Source: an uncultured bacterium (lineage in GTDB: Bacteria; Planctomycetota; UBA8108; UBA1146). Taken from it: DNA of 33,684 nt. The notes beneath the pieces were generated by a model, which saw only the letters and a list, made by a program, of their open reading frames with translations, did no database searches and was not told the origin of the DNA. Below, in pieces: positions 17,354-25,541 of the stretch. The stretch is taken from positions 1 to 33,684 of the forward strand of contig CALEHF010000114.1 in assembly GCA_937876125.1 (NCBI GenBank), read 5' to 3'. Positions within the stretch are counted from its first letter, which is position 1. Every line of letters starts with the position of its first letter. The translations under genes were made by a program, and so were the position numbers.

Positions 17354-18387
17354 CCCCCCTCGCCATGCTCGCCATGCTCACCGCTACCCGCCGGGGCACT
17401 ACCCTTGGGGACATCATCGGCGGGGAGGCTGTGGTTTGGAGCGCCGCCGGGTTCCGGTCCCCCGCCCGCGGCATAGCGCTCATCGAAGTAGTAGAAGAAG
17501 CGCGGCAGGGTATTCGCCTCTTCCTTCAACACGAAGACCCGCTTCTTCTCGAGAATCTTCCGAACTTCGCTCTCTGGATCGAGGACGTTCCCGAACTTGC
17601 GCGCGCCCACTGGACACACTTCGAGACATGCAGGGAGTTCGCCGTTGCGAGTCTTGTGAAGGCAGAATGTGCACTTCTCCATGACGCCGCTCGGACGAGG
17701 GCGGTTGGAGAGGTAGCTCATCCGTGGGTTGACTTCTTCCTTCGGGATCTCGGGCTTCGTGAAGTTGAACCGCCGCGCCCAGTAGGGGCACGCTGCCTCG
17801 CAGTAGCGGCAACCGATGCACCAGTCGTAGTCGATGACCGTGATCCCGTCGGGCTCGGTCCAAGTCGCCTCCACCGGGCAGACTTTGGTGCACGGCGGAT
17901 TCGCACACTGATGACACTGAACCGGCAGGTAGTAGTGGTCGTCGTCAGGAACGGTCGGGTGATCGTAGTGGTGATTGCCCTTCTCGAGATCGAGCGTGCC
18001 GCGAGGCATCTCGAGAACACGGATGTACTGGATTTCCGGCGCGCGACTCTGATTGTTCTCCGCGACGCAAGCGTGGACGCAGCGGCGGCAACCGATGCAC
18101 CGACTGAGATTGAGGGCGTACACGAACTCGACGCCGTCCTGTGCGCGCACGTCACTCACCTGGGCTCGGACTCCGTAGTCCTTCTCGACTCGGGCCTCGA
18201 TCCGCTCGAGGGCGCGCACCATCTCCTCTTCCGACATCTCCTTGTAGTGTTTTTGGAGGAACCCTTCGAGATCGGGCATCTGCCCCTCTTCGAGCTCCCT
18301 GAGGGGGCTGAGCGCAGCGGCGACGGCTGCGAGGCCAGTCGCGGCTGCAGCACTTCGGCGGAGAAAGCTGCGACGGGTCTGCTTCAT
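17350..18387 (-). CDS. nrfC: Tat-exported 4x[4Fe-4S] ferredoxin subunit (NrfC/PsrB/HybA type)
   Basis: A 345-residue electron-transfer protein. The N-terminus has a twin-arginine signal (TRRSFLRR followed by an Ala-rich hydrophobic stretch), so it is exported folded. Sixteen cysteines form four clusters: CIGCRRCVHAC, CHQCANPPCTKVCP, CIGCRYCEAACP and CTFC...CLEVCP, the standard NrfC/DmsB/PsrB arrangement. A His/Gly/Glu-rich tail follows. Its ATG overlaps the upstream tetraheme stop (TGATG) behind AGAGGA, and its stop overlaps nrfD. It should relay electrons between the NrfD-like subunit and the periplasmic cytochromes. The absence of a molybdopterin catalytic gene nearby argues against a Psr/Dms enzyme. 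Confidence 0.9.
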   Translation of the reverse strand: MKQTRRSFLRRSAAAATGLAAVAAALSPLRELEEGQMPDLEGFLQKHYKEMSEEEMVRALERIEARVEKDYGVRAQVSDVRAQDGVEFVYALNLSRCIGCRRCVHACVAENNQSRAPEIQYIRVLEMPRGTLDLEKGNHHYDHPTVPDDDHYYLPVQCHQCANPPCTKVCPVEATWTEPDGITVIDYDWCIGCRYCEAACPYWARRFNFTKPEIPKEEVNPRMSYLSNRPRPSGVMEKCTFCLHKTRNGELPACLEVCPVGARKFGNVLDPESEVRKILEKKRVFVLKEEANTLPRFFYYFDERYAAGGGPEPGGAPNHSLPADDVPKGSAPAGSGEHGEHGEGG

Positions 18388-19259
18388 CAGTGGGGTCCTC
18401 TCGAGGCGTCATTCACTCTGGACGCTTCAATCGCGCTGCGTGGCCAGAGCGGCTCGGCAGAGTGGGGAGGGCGCTCCGACGGAGGCGGGAGGCGCAGAGT
18501 GTTCGGGCCGGGGAGCGGTGCGATCCGCGGAAACGCGGGTGAGTGAGGATCGTGACACTCGGTGCAGGTGAGGCGGCTCTGCTCGGGTGAACCCGTGCGC
18601 CAACTGCCGTGCGTGCGCCCGTGAGTCCCCGCCTCCCAGTCTCGCCCGACCAGCCCATGACACTCCCGACAGAGCTGCTCCGCGGCGTCGAAGCGGATCG
18701 GGGTCCCATCGAGGAGAGAGAGCGAATTGCGATCGTCAGCGTGGTGGCAACCGAGGCAGCGGTCGTTCCGTCCGTGAGAAATCACGATGTCGACGTGCTG
18801 CACACGCTCCGACTCACTGCGCGCGGCGGCAGCACGTTCCCCCGGCTCGAAAGTGGCGTGGCAGTCTTCACAGCTCCGCTCGAAACCGTTCAGGAAGAGC
18901 TGGGGAGGGTGGGCGAGCGGCGTGCGTGGGCTCGCGGTCGTGAGCTGCGCGCGATCGAAGGAGGGAGTGCCTCCGAGGTCGGGAACCACATTGCTCGCCC
19001 CGCCGGTGCCGAGGATCCAGAGCGCCGTTGCGAGGAGGCAGAAGGCGACGAAGAACCCCGGGCCTCGCTGCGTACCGTCGGGGGCCCGATTCGCACCGCC
19101 GGAGGACGCGGGCTCGGGAGAAGGGACGTCGATGGTGCGATCTTCGCCTGGGGCCGCACTGGAACTTCGCGAATCTGGAATCACGCCTCCCCCTTCCTGA
19201 GAGGCACTTCGCAGATCCGTGGCCCAATGGGGCAGGAACGTAGCAGCTCCGTAAGTCAT
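18387..19259 (-). CDS. Membrane-anchored tetraheme cytochrome c
   Basis: A 290-residue protein with a disordered N-terminus, one transmembrane helix (about 68-86, GFFVAFCLLATALWILG) and a periplasmic part with four CxxCH sites (CEDCH, CLGCH, CRECH, CTECH) plus several extra His that could be distal ligands. It starts the operon tetraheme-nrfC-nrfD-octaheme, overlapping the next gene by TGATG. ATG 19259 has only a weak ribosome site; GTG 19184, behind GGAAGGGGGAGG, is a real alternative and would shorten the cytoplasmic tail. It may play the NrfB/NrfH role, feeding the octaheme enzyme. No strong family assignment beyond multihaem cytochrome c. Confidence 0.82.
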   Translation of the reverse strand: MTYGAATFLPHWATDLRSASQEGGGVIPDSRSSSAAPGEDRTIDVPSPEPASSGGANRAPDGTQRGPGFFVAFCLLATALWILGTGGASNVVPDLGGTPSFDRAQLTTASPRTPLAHPPQLFLNGFERSCEDCHATFEPGERAAAARSESERVQHVDIVISHGRNDRCLGCHHADDRNSLSLLDGTPIRFDAAEQLCRECHGLVGRDWEAGTHGRTHGSWRTGSPEQSRLTCTECHDPHSPAFPRIAPLPGPNTLRLPPPSERPPHSAEPLWPRSAIEASRVNDASRGPH

Positions 19260-19675
19260 GGCTGGGTAGTCACTTCAGCTCTCCCCCCCGATCGATCTCC
19301 CCCGGCAGGATTCTCATAGTTGCGACCGCTCCCCGGAAGTGATTCGCAATCTTGCGCGTCCCGGGTGAGAGTCTGGTCACCTCTTCTGGCGGCTTCATCA
19401 CGATCTGCCGGGTAGATCCAGGGGGCGCAGCGGCTCGCAATTGCCTCCCCGCTCCGATCACGACGTCGCGCCCTCTCGCCCCCACACGCCTTCTCGGCGT
19501 CTCCACCTCAAGCGGTACGGTGGATGCCTAGAGTTGCAGGTAGTGGAGCGGCGAGGAGAGGGCTCCGTGGGCGTGTATCTCTGCTTTCAGCCCGACTGTT
19601 GGGGTCGTGGCCGAAGAACTCGCCCGTCCCCCCACCCACTCCCGGCTCCCGAGCCGTCGCAGAATCGAGAAGATC
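19260..19675. promoter_or_regulatory. Divergent intergenic region between the octaheme operon and the globin-kinase operon
   Basis: About 415 bp that must hold promoters in both directions. Two small dyads are seen: CGCAA-TC-TTGCG at 19345-19356 and GCAATTGC at 19437-19444. On the minus strand the second overlaps a partial -24/-12 look-alike (GG and TTGC at sigma-54 spacing, but poor otherwise). No convincing sigma-70 boxes were found. A GTG at 19607 gives an alternative, longer kinase start within this span. Confidence 0.4.
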
Positions 19676-21334
19676 GTGCCGAGTTCTAAGACTCAAGCCA
19701 GCGGAGGCCCTGCGATCATCATCGCGGAGCTGAAGACTTACATCGGCTTCGGCGACGAGGATGTCGCACGCCTCACGGGTTTCGCGCCTCACTTCGAGCG
19801 TCGGCGGCTGGAGTTCTCGCAGCGCTTCTATGAGTTCATTCTGCGCAACGACGTCGTCGCCCAGGTGATCGAGGGAGGCGGGTACTCCCTGTTGGGGCTG
19901 CGCACCAAATGGGAGACGTGGGCGGCTGAGCTGTTCGCCGGGACCTACGATGCCAGTTACTCAAAACGACGACTCACCATCGGCTCGGTCCACATGCACA
20001 TCGGAGTCGATGAGCGCTACACCGTCGCCGCATTCCATGTCGTTCGCGAGTTCCTCATCGAACTGACCTGTGAAGTGTACGACCACGACACCAGTCAGTG
20101 CTTGCAGATGATCTCCTCAGTGAACCGAATTCTCGATCTGGACCTCTCTCTGATTTCTCACGCCTACGACCTGGAACTCGAGGCGGAGACGGTCGCCGTG
20201 CAGAGCCGCAAGCGGCGTAGCATCGAAGAGCTCCTTCGGGTCCTCCTCAACGCCCCCTCCCTCCTGGTCCTCTCCATCGATGGCGACGGGAGGATCATCC
20301 ACTACAACCGAGGGTGCGAAGTTCTCTTCGGCGCCTTTCGCTATTCTGTCATCGGACAGAACTACGTGGAGACGCTGGTCATGCCGGCGGACCAAGAACG
20401 CGCGGCGAAAGAAGTCGCCGGACTCTTCGAACGCAAAGTCTCGAAAGCCAATTCCCGGCGACTCGGGCCGCAGCGTCTGCGCGCCCGCGACGGAGGAGAG
20501 TGCATCGTGACTTGGTACCCCACCGCTGTGCCCACCGAAGATTCAGAAACGATGGAATCGCTCTGGGTCGGCCATGACACGACCGAAGAGCAACGTCTCC
20601 AAGGACAACTCATCCACCAGGAGAAGATGGCGGCTGTCGGGCTGCTGGCGGCGGGAGTCGCCCACGAGATCGGCAACCCCCTCGCCTCGATCTCCTCGGT
20701 CGTCCAGACCGTCCTCCGGAAGAACGACGACGAATACGTCCAGGGCAAGCTGGAGCTGGTGCGAACTCACATCGATCGGATCGCCAACATTGTGCACCGG
20801 ATGGTCGACTTCGCCCGCCCCCCCCGCTACGAGTGGCGGCCGTGCTCGATCAACGAACTGGTCGGGAATGCTGCACACATACTCGAGTACGACAAGCGGG
20901 CCAACCGCGTGGCGATCTCGCTCGATCTCGCCGACGCGATCCCCGAGACGGTCGGCATGGAAGATCAGCTCACCCAGGTGTTCCTCAACATCATCCTGAA
21001 TGCACTCGACGCGATGGAGGGTAACCCCGAAGACCGCCCGCCCCGAATCGCGATCGAGACGCGCCTCGAGGATGGCATCAAGCAGCGACCGTTCATCCTG
21101 TTTCGCTGCCAAGACAATGGTCCTGGAATCTCTCCCCAAGAAACCCGCCGAATTTTCGAACCGTTCTTTACCACCAAGGAGGTCGGGCGCGGAACTGGCC
21201 TCGGCCTCTCTGTCAGTTTTAGGATCATCGATGAGCACGGCGGCCGCATCTCGGTCGAGCCGAGTCCCGGCGGGGGCGCATGCTTCGAGATTCGCATCCC
21301 AGTCAGCAAATCTCCACCCGAGGAGGCAAAATGA
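19676..21334 (+). CDS. Globin-coupled sensor histidine kinase (protoglobin-PAS-HisKA-HATPase, NtrB-like)
   Basis: About 552 residues from GTG 19676 (weak GAGAAG site); GTG 19607 would add 23 residues and no ATG exists near. There is no membrane helix, so it is cytoplasmic. Residues about 15-170 are a globin/protoglobin sensor: 'FAPHFERRRLEFSQRFYEFIL', 'GLRTKWETWAAELFAGTYD', and 'GSVHMHIGVDERYTVAAF' holding the likely proximal haem histidine H106. A PAS domain follows (about 195-310). The kinase core has the H-box AAGVAHEIGNPLASI with H330, the N-box 'FLNIILNALDAMEG', CQDNGPGIS, and GTGLGLSVSFRIIDEHGG. The core is of the NtrB type. It overlaps the response-regulator start (ATGA). Haem globin sensors detect O2, and sometimes NO or CO; the ligand here is inferred. 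Confidence 0.88.
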   Translation: MPSSKTQASGGPAIIIAELKTYIGFGDEDVARLTGFAPHFERRRLEFSQRFYEFILRNDVVAQVIEGGGYSLLGLRTKWETWAAELFAGTYDASYSKRRLTIGSVHMHIGVDERYTVAAFHVVREFLIELTCEVYDHDTSQCLQMISSVNRILDLDLSLISHAYDLELEAETVAVQSRKRRSIEELLRVLLNAPSLLVLSIDGDGRIIHYNRGCEVLFGAFRYSVIGQNYVETLVMPADQERAAKEVAGLFERKVSKANSRRLGPQRLRARDGGECIVTWYPTAVPTEDSETMESLWVGHDTTEEQRLQGQLIHQEKMAAVGLLAAGVAHEIGNPLASISSVVQTVLRKNDDEYVQGKLELVRTHIDRIANIVHRMVDFARPPRYEWRPCSINELVGNAAHILEYDKRANRVAISLDLADAIPETVGMEDQLTQVFLNIILNALDAMEGNPEDRPPRIAIETRLEDGIKQRPFILFRCQDNGPGISPQETRRIFEPFFTTKEVGRGTGLGLSVSFRIIDEHGGRISVEPSPGGGACFEIRIPVSKSPPEEAK

Positions 21335-22689
21335 ACGCAAGAGTTCTGGTCGTCGATGACGAGGCAACCGCCCGTGACGAACTGTGTGAAGCACTCAGCG
21401 ACGAAGGATTCAAAGTCACCGGAGTTGGCGACGGAGAGTCCGCCCTCATCGCTGCCAGCAGTGAATCTTTCGACGTTTGTATCTCCGACATCCGTATGCC
21501 GGGAATCGATGGAATCGAGTTATTGAGGCGATTGCGAGACAGCTCACCCGAAACGATGGTGATCATGGTCACCGCGTTCGGAGGGATGGACTCGGCCATC
21601 GAGGCGCTCCGACTCGGCGCAACCGATTACGTCCTCAAGCCGGTCCTCTTCGAAGACGTCCTCGCGAAGGTCCGGCGCCTGGTCGAAGGACGCGATCTCG
21701 CGCGCCAGGTGCGCACCCTCCGGCGTTCTCTCGAGCTGGTAGACCCTGTCGCTTCCTCGGGGATGATCGGCGAGTCCTCCTCGATGCAGCAGATCACGAA
21801 AATCATCTCGAAGGTCGCCCCGACCGCGAGCAACGTCCTCATCACCGGCGAGTCCGGTACCGGGAAAGAGCTGATCGCCCGCTCGATTCACGACACCAGT
21901 GATCGAGCGCGCGCTCCCTTCGTCCCGATCAACTGCGCCGCAATTCCGGAGGCTCTCCTCGAATCTGAGTTGTTCGGACACGTGAAGGGCGCCTTCACCG
22001 GCGCGGTCGCCGACAAGGAAGGGCTTCTACGCGCCGCCGGGGATGGCACGATTTTCCTCGACGAGATCGGGGACATGCCGATGTCGGTGCAGGCGAAGCT
22101 GCTGCGAGCAATCGAGAACCACGAGATTCAGCCGGTCGGATCGGTGCGACGAGTCGAGATTCGAGCCCGGGTGATCGCGGCCACCCACCGCGACCTCGAG
22201 CACCAGATCGAGATCAACGAGTTCCGCGAGGATCTCTTCTACCGCCTCGCAGTCGTCGAGATTGAAGTCCCGTCCCTCCGGGACCGACGCGAGGATATCC
22301 CGCTCCTCGTCGAACACTTCGTTCGAAAGTACAACCGCGAGCTGAACCGGAACTGCCAAGGGGTCGAGTCGAGCGCAATGCGTCACCTCATCGGGCACCC
22401 GTGGAGGGGCAACATCCGCGAGCTAGAAAACACGATCGAGCGCGCGCTGATTTTCAGCGAGTCCGACCTGGTCACCATCGACGACCTTCCCGTGCCGGTC
22501 CAAGGCGCTCGCCCCTTCGAGCCGGAGGACATCCTGAATCTGCAACACGCGACCCGGCGCTTCGAGTCCGATCACATCGACCGTGTGCTCGAGATGTCGG
22601 GCGGCGACAAGCGTGAAGCCGCGAAGCGCATGGGCTTGAGCCTCTCGACTCTCTACCGAAAGCTCGAGGCAATTCGCGAGATCGCCTGA
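21331..22689 (+). CDS. NtrC-family sigma-54-dependent response regulator
   Basis: A 452-residue activator, the typical NtrC length. ATG 21331 follows GAGGAGGCAAA and overlaps the kinase stop. The receiver domain (1-120) has the acidic pair DD at the start, phospho-acceptor D53 (ISDIRMPG), the T in VTAF and the K in VLKP. The AAA+ domain has Walker A GESGTGKE (about 172-179), an intact sigma-54 contact loop GAFTGA (220-225) and Walker B IFLDEIGD (about 240). A Fis-type helix-turn-helix closes the protein (GGDKREAAKRMGLSLSTLYRKL). It is almost certainly the partner of the globin kinase and should open sigma-54 promoters; the best such site in the window lies 177 bp after its stop. Confidence 0.93.
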   Translation: MNARVLVVDDEATARDELCEALSDEGFKVTGVGDGESALIAASSESFDVCISDIRMPGIDGIELLRRLRDSSPETMVIMVTAFGGMDSAIEALRLGATDYVLKPVLFEDVLAKVRRLVEGRDLARQVRTLRRSLELVDPVASSGMIGESSSMQQITKIISKVAPTASNVLITGESGTGKELIARSIHDTSDRARAPFVPINCAAIPEALLESELFGHVKGAFTGAVADKEGLLRAAGDGTIFLDEIGDMPMSVQAKLLRAIENHEIQPVGSVRRVEIRARVIAATHRDLEHQIEINEFREDLFYRLAVVEIEVPSLRDRREDIPLLVEHFVRKYNRELNRNCQGVESSAMRHLIGHPWRGNIRELENTIERALIFSESDLVTIDDLPVPVQGARPFEPEDILNLQHATRRFESDHIDRVLEMSGGDKREAAKRMGLSLSTLYRKLEAIREIA

Positions 22690-22705
22690 TTTCTGAGAGC
22701 CCACT

Positions 22706-22750
22706 CAACGGGGATCGCACCGGTCCAAGGACCGGGGGTCCCCGCTGTTG
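22706..22750. promoter_or_regulatory. Nested inverted repeat: candidate activator site or stem-loop after the regulator gene
   Basis: A perfect 7-bp dyad, CCGGTCC-AA-GGACCGG (22720-22735), sits inside a broader pairing of CAACGGGGA (22706) with TCCCCG..GTTG (22739-22750). As RNA it could end the kinase/regulator transcript, but no T-run follows. As DNA it lies about 130-145 bp upstream of the sigma-54 promoter match, a normal distance for an NtrC-type enhancer. Confidence 0.5.
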
Positions 22751-22865
22751 ATTCCCACCACTGCGACAAGAGAACGACAGCCAGAACCGAACACGTTTCC
22801 CCGCCCTCCGCCCTCCTCGCCCTTCTCCTCTGCGATTGCACTCGAAGTCGCAGAAATGCGGACGA

Positions 22866-22881
22866 GGGCACACCCCTTGCC
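22866..22881 (+). promoter_or_regulatory. Sigma-54 (-24/-12) promoter upstream of the cbb3 operon
   Basis: GGGCACA-cccc-TTGCC matches the consensus TGGCACG-N4-TTGCW at the essential GG and GC with exact spacing (13 of 16 bp counting free positions as matches). It lies in the 357-bp gap (22690-23046) between an NtrC-type activator gene and ccoNO, with 165 bp left for an untranslated leader. No protein-coding gene was found in the gap. Confidence 0.65.
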
Positions 22882-23046
22882 ATTCCGCAGCTCACGACAT
22901 CGCGTGTGGCACGGCACTCGGCCGGGGGATACGTGTCGTTGGGCAGTTGAGGGCCAAACTCGGGTAGATCCGAGCGGCGCCTCTCCCATATCCGCGAAAT
23001 GAGATGTGCGACGGTTCCCGTCGCTGGGAAGAAAGCCGAGGCGCCG

Positions 23047-25320
23047 ATGCAAGAACGGCTCGAACGCTACACGTTCGATGACGCCATCGTCCGGAAGTTT
23101 TTCTGGGCCACCGTGCTCTGGGGAATCGTCGGAATGCTCGTCGGATTGACGGTCGCGACCCAGCTCGCGGCACCCGAAATGAACCTTGGGAAGTCCTGGT
23201 TCAGCTTCGGGCGACTCAGACCCCTGCATACCAACGCGATCATCTTCGCTTTCGCAGGAAACGCCATCTTCACTGGCGTGTACTACTCGACGCAGCGCCT
23301 GTTGAAGGCGCGAATGTTCAGCAGCGCGCTCAGTCAGTTCCACTTCTGGGGGTGGCAGCTGATCATCGTCGCTGCAGCGATCACACTCCCGTTGGGCATC
23401 ACCCAGTCCAAGGAATACGCCGAGCTCGAGTGGCCGATCGACATCATGATCGCACTCGTATGGGTCGCGTTCGGTGTGAACTTGTTCGGTACGATTGCGA
23501 AGCGGCGAGAACGACACATCTACGTCGCGATCTGGTTCTACATTGCGACTGTGATCGCGATCGCGGTCCTCCACATTTTCAACAACCTGGCGGTCCCAGC
23601 GGGGCTCACGAAGAGCTACTCGATCTACGCCGGGGTCCAGGACGCCTTCATGCAATGGTGGTATGGCCACAACGCGGTGGCGTTCTTCCTCACCACACCG
23701 TTCCTTGGCTTGATGTACTACTTCATGCCGAAGGCAGCCGATCGACCGGTGTTCTCGTATCGCCTGTCGATCATTCACTTTTGGACTCTGGTCTTCATCT
23801 ACATTTGGGCTGGCCCCCACCACCTTCACTACACCGCTCTCCCTCAATGGGCCTCCACCCTGGGGATGCTTTTCTCGGTGATCCTTTGGATGCCGAGCTG
23901 GGGCGGCATGATCAACGGGCTCTTAACCCTGCGTGGCGCGTGGCACAAGGTAGCGGAGGACCCGATCCTCAAGTTCTTCGTCGTTGCAGTGACCTTTTAC
24001 GGAATGTCGACCTTCGAAGGTCCGATGCTGGCGCTGAAGAGCGTCAACAAGCTCTCCCACTACACCGACTGGACCATCGCCCACGTGCACGCCGGCGGAC
24101 TCGGTTGGGTCGGATTCATGACCTTTGGAATGCTGTACTGGCTTGCTCCGCGTCTCTTCCAGGCTCCGTTGCGCAGCCGCAAGCTCGCAGAAGTGCACTT
24201 CTGGATCGGGACACTCGGCATCCTTCTCTACATCGTGCCGATCTACGTCGCCGGGATCACCCAGGGGCTGATGTGGTTCGCGTTCGACGACGATGGCGCC
24301 CTCAAATACGGCGACTTCGTGCAAACGACCACAAAGCTGATGCCCTTCTACTGGGCGCGGATTCTCGGTGGTGCGTTGTACCTCACCGGCGCGCTCCTCA
24401 TGGCGTGGAACCTTCTCGCGACCTGGCGCAAGCGACCGAAGAAATACGAGATTCCGGAGTACGAGGCGCCGGCCCTCTCAGCGAACTACGAAGATGCACC
24501 GCTCCCCCCGCCGCCGCTCGAAGTCGGGGACGCGCCGGTCTTGAAGAGCGCATTCAAGATCCAACGCTTCGCCATGCTCACCTGGCACCGTCGCTGGGAG
24601 CGTCTACCCTTGTTCTTCTCCATCATGGTCGCGGTCGCGGTGGTCAGCGCGTCGTTGTTCGAGATCTTGCCAACGTTCCTCTTGAAATCGAACGTGCCGA
24701 CGATCGCCACGGTCACCCCGTACACACCGCTCGAGTTGCGCGGCCGCGACATCTATATCGAGAATGGTTGCTACAACTGCCACTCGCAGATGATCCGGCC
24801 GATCTGGGCGGAAACGACCCGCTACGGCGAGTACTCGAAGCCGGGCGAGTTCATCTACAACCACCCCTTCCAGTGGGGCTCGCGGCGCATCGGCCCTGAC
24901 CTCGCGCGCGAAGGAGTGTCGAACCCGAGCGGGCTCTGGCACGTGAACCACTTCATCGATCCGCCGTCGGTCAAGGCTGGCTCCATCATGCCCTCCTACG
25001 CGTGGTTGGCGACTGATGAGGGACTGATCGATTGGGCGCAGATCGAACGATCGATGCGCGCCATGCGCACCCTGGGCGTTCCGTACTCAGAGGACGATAT
25101 CACGAACGCTGTGAAACACGCCGAAGCCCAGGCGAAGGCAATCTCCGCCGCCATCCTTCTGGAGGCGGACCCGAACGGTCTCCTCGATGCGGATGAGCGC
25201 AAGTTTTATCTAGACCTCCAGAACAAAGAGCTGATGTCGTTGATCGCCTACATACAGCGCCTCGGGACTGATCTCGGGAAGCCGCTCCCCGAACCCAGTA
25301 GCGAGGAGGCCGCCAAATGA
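23047..25320 (+). CDS. ccoNO: Fused cbb3-type cytochrome c oxidase subunits I and II (CcoN-CcoO)
   Basis: 757 residues. ATG 23047 is chosen for its GAGG site; ATG 22999 has none. The CcoN part (1 to about 465) has all expected ligands: H61 and H348 for the low-spin haem b, H346 for haem b3, CuB ligands H208, H258 and H259, and the likely cross-linking Y252. These numbers sit one residue from those of the well-studied Pseudomonas stutzeri enzyme. A Pro-rich linker leads to the CcoO part (about 505-757): one membrane anchor, the haem c site C575-YN-C578-H579, and the distal-Met segment SIMPSYAW. The enzyme reduces O2 with high affinity and pumps protons in the inner membrane. Separate ccoN and ccoO genes are the common form; fusion occurs in some lineages. 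The stop overlaps the ccoQ-like start. Confidence 0.95.
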   Translation: MQERLERYTFDDAIVRKFFWATVLWGIVGMLVGLTVATQLAAPEMNLGKSWFSFGRLRPLHTNAIIFAFAGNAIFTGVYYSTQRLLKARMFSSALSQFHFWGWQLIIVAAAITLPLGITQSKEYAELEWPIDIMIALVWVAFGVNLFGTIAKRRERHIYVAIWFYIATVIAIAVLHIFNNLAVPAGLTKSYSIYAGVQDAFMQWWYGHNAVAFFLTTPFLGLMYYFMPKAADRPVFSYRLSIIHFWTLVFIYIWAGPHHLHYTALPQWASTLGMLFSVILWMPSWGGMINGLLTLRGAWHKVAEDPILKFFVVAVTFYGMSTFEGPMLALKSVNKLSHYTDWTIAHVHAGGLGWVGFMTFGMLYWLAPRLFQAPLRSRKLAEVHFWIGTLGILLYIVPIYVAGITQGLMWFAFDDDGALKYGDFVQTTTKLMPFYWARILGGALYLTGALLMAWNLLATWRKRPKKYEIPEYEAPALSANYEDAPLPPPPLEVGDAPVLKSAFKIQRFAMLTWHRRWERLPLFFSIMVAVAVVSASLFEILPTFLLKSNVPTIATVTPYTPLELRGRDIYIENGCYNCHSQMIRPIWAETTRYGEYSKPGEFIYNHPFQWGSRRIGPDLAREGVSNPSGLWHVNHFIDPPSVKAGSIMPSYAWLATDEGLIDWAQIERSMRAMRTLGVPYSEDDITNAVKHAEAQAKAISAAILLEADPNGLLDADERKFYLDLQNKELMSLIAYIQRLGTDLGKPLPEPSSEEAAK

Positions 25321-25541
25321 TGACTCTCCACACCATCGGTACATCGGTCCTCGGGGACTCGCCTCCGTACGGCGAAGTGGCCCTCACTATCGCGTTCATC
25401 GCGTTCATGCTGGTGATCATCGAAGTCACCATCATCCGGCGCCGTGCCGCGCTCGAGCACAACTTGCGCATCCCTCTCGATGATGGGCATCGCGTCGACG
25501 CGTCGAGCCCGAAAGGAGGATCGAGCCATGAATCTCCATGA
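25317..25541 (+). CDS. ccoQ: Small single-helix membrane protein, CcoQ-like
   Basis: 74 residues, starting at ATG 25317 (or 25320), which overlaps the ccoNO stop, behind GAGGAGG. One transmembrane helix (about 20-40, [20 protein letters not shown]) is followed by a basic RRR and a polar tail. Size, topology and position between ccoO and ccoP fit CcoQ/FixQ, a small assembly or stability subunit, but sequence hallmarks are too few to prove it. Its last 14 bp overlap the ccoP start. Confidence 0.7.
   Translation: MMTLHTIGTSVLGDSPPYGEVALTIAFIAFMLVIIEVTIIRRRAALEHNLRIPLDDGHRVDASSPKGGSSHESP

Noticed and set aside
16043..18387. Polysulfide/DMSO reductase (PsrBC/DmsBC) reading of the Fe-S and NrfD-like genes
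   Set aside because: No molybdopterin catalytic subunit is present; the neighbours are multihaem cytochromes, which fits an Nrf-like module better.
19436..19451. Sigma-54 look-alike on the minus strand upstream of the tetraheme cytochrome gene
   Set aside because: GG and TTGC are correctly spaced but C, A and C of the -24 box are missing; too weak to call.
19270..19506. 78-codon minus-strand frame ending 10 bp before the tetraheme cytochrome gene
   Set aside because: The position looks operon-like, but neither possible start has a ribosome site and nothing in the peptide is recognisable. It could be revisited with transcript data.
22907..22922. Second TGGCACG near the ccoNO promoter
   Set aside because: It has a perfect -24 half, but the -12 half (TCGGC) places GC one base out of register.
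22705..23847. 380-codon minus-strand frame over the ccoNO promoter and start
   Set aside because: Charged low-complexity sequence with no domain; it overlaps the haem-ligand region of CcoN on the other strand.
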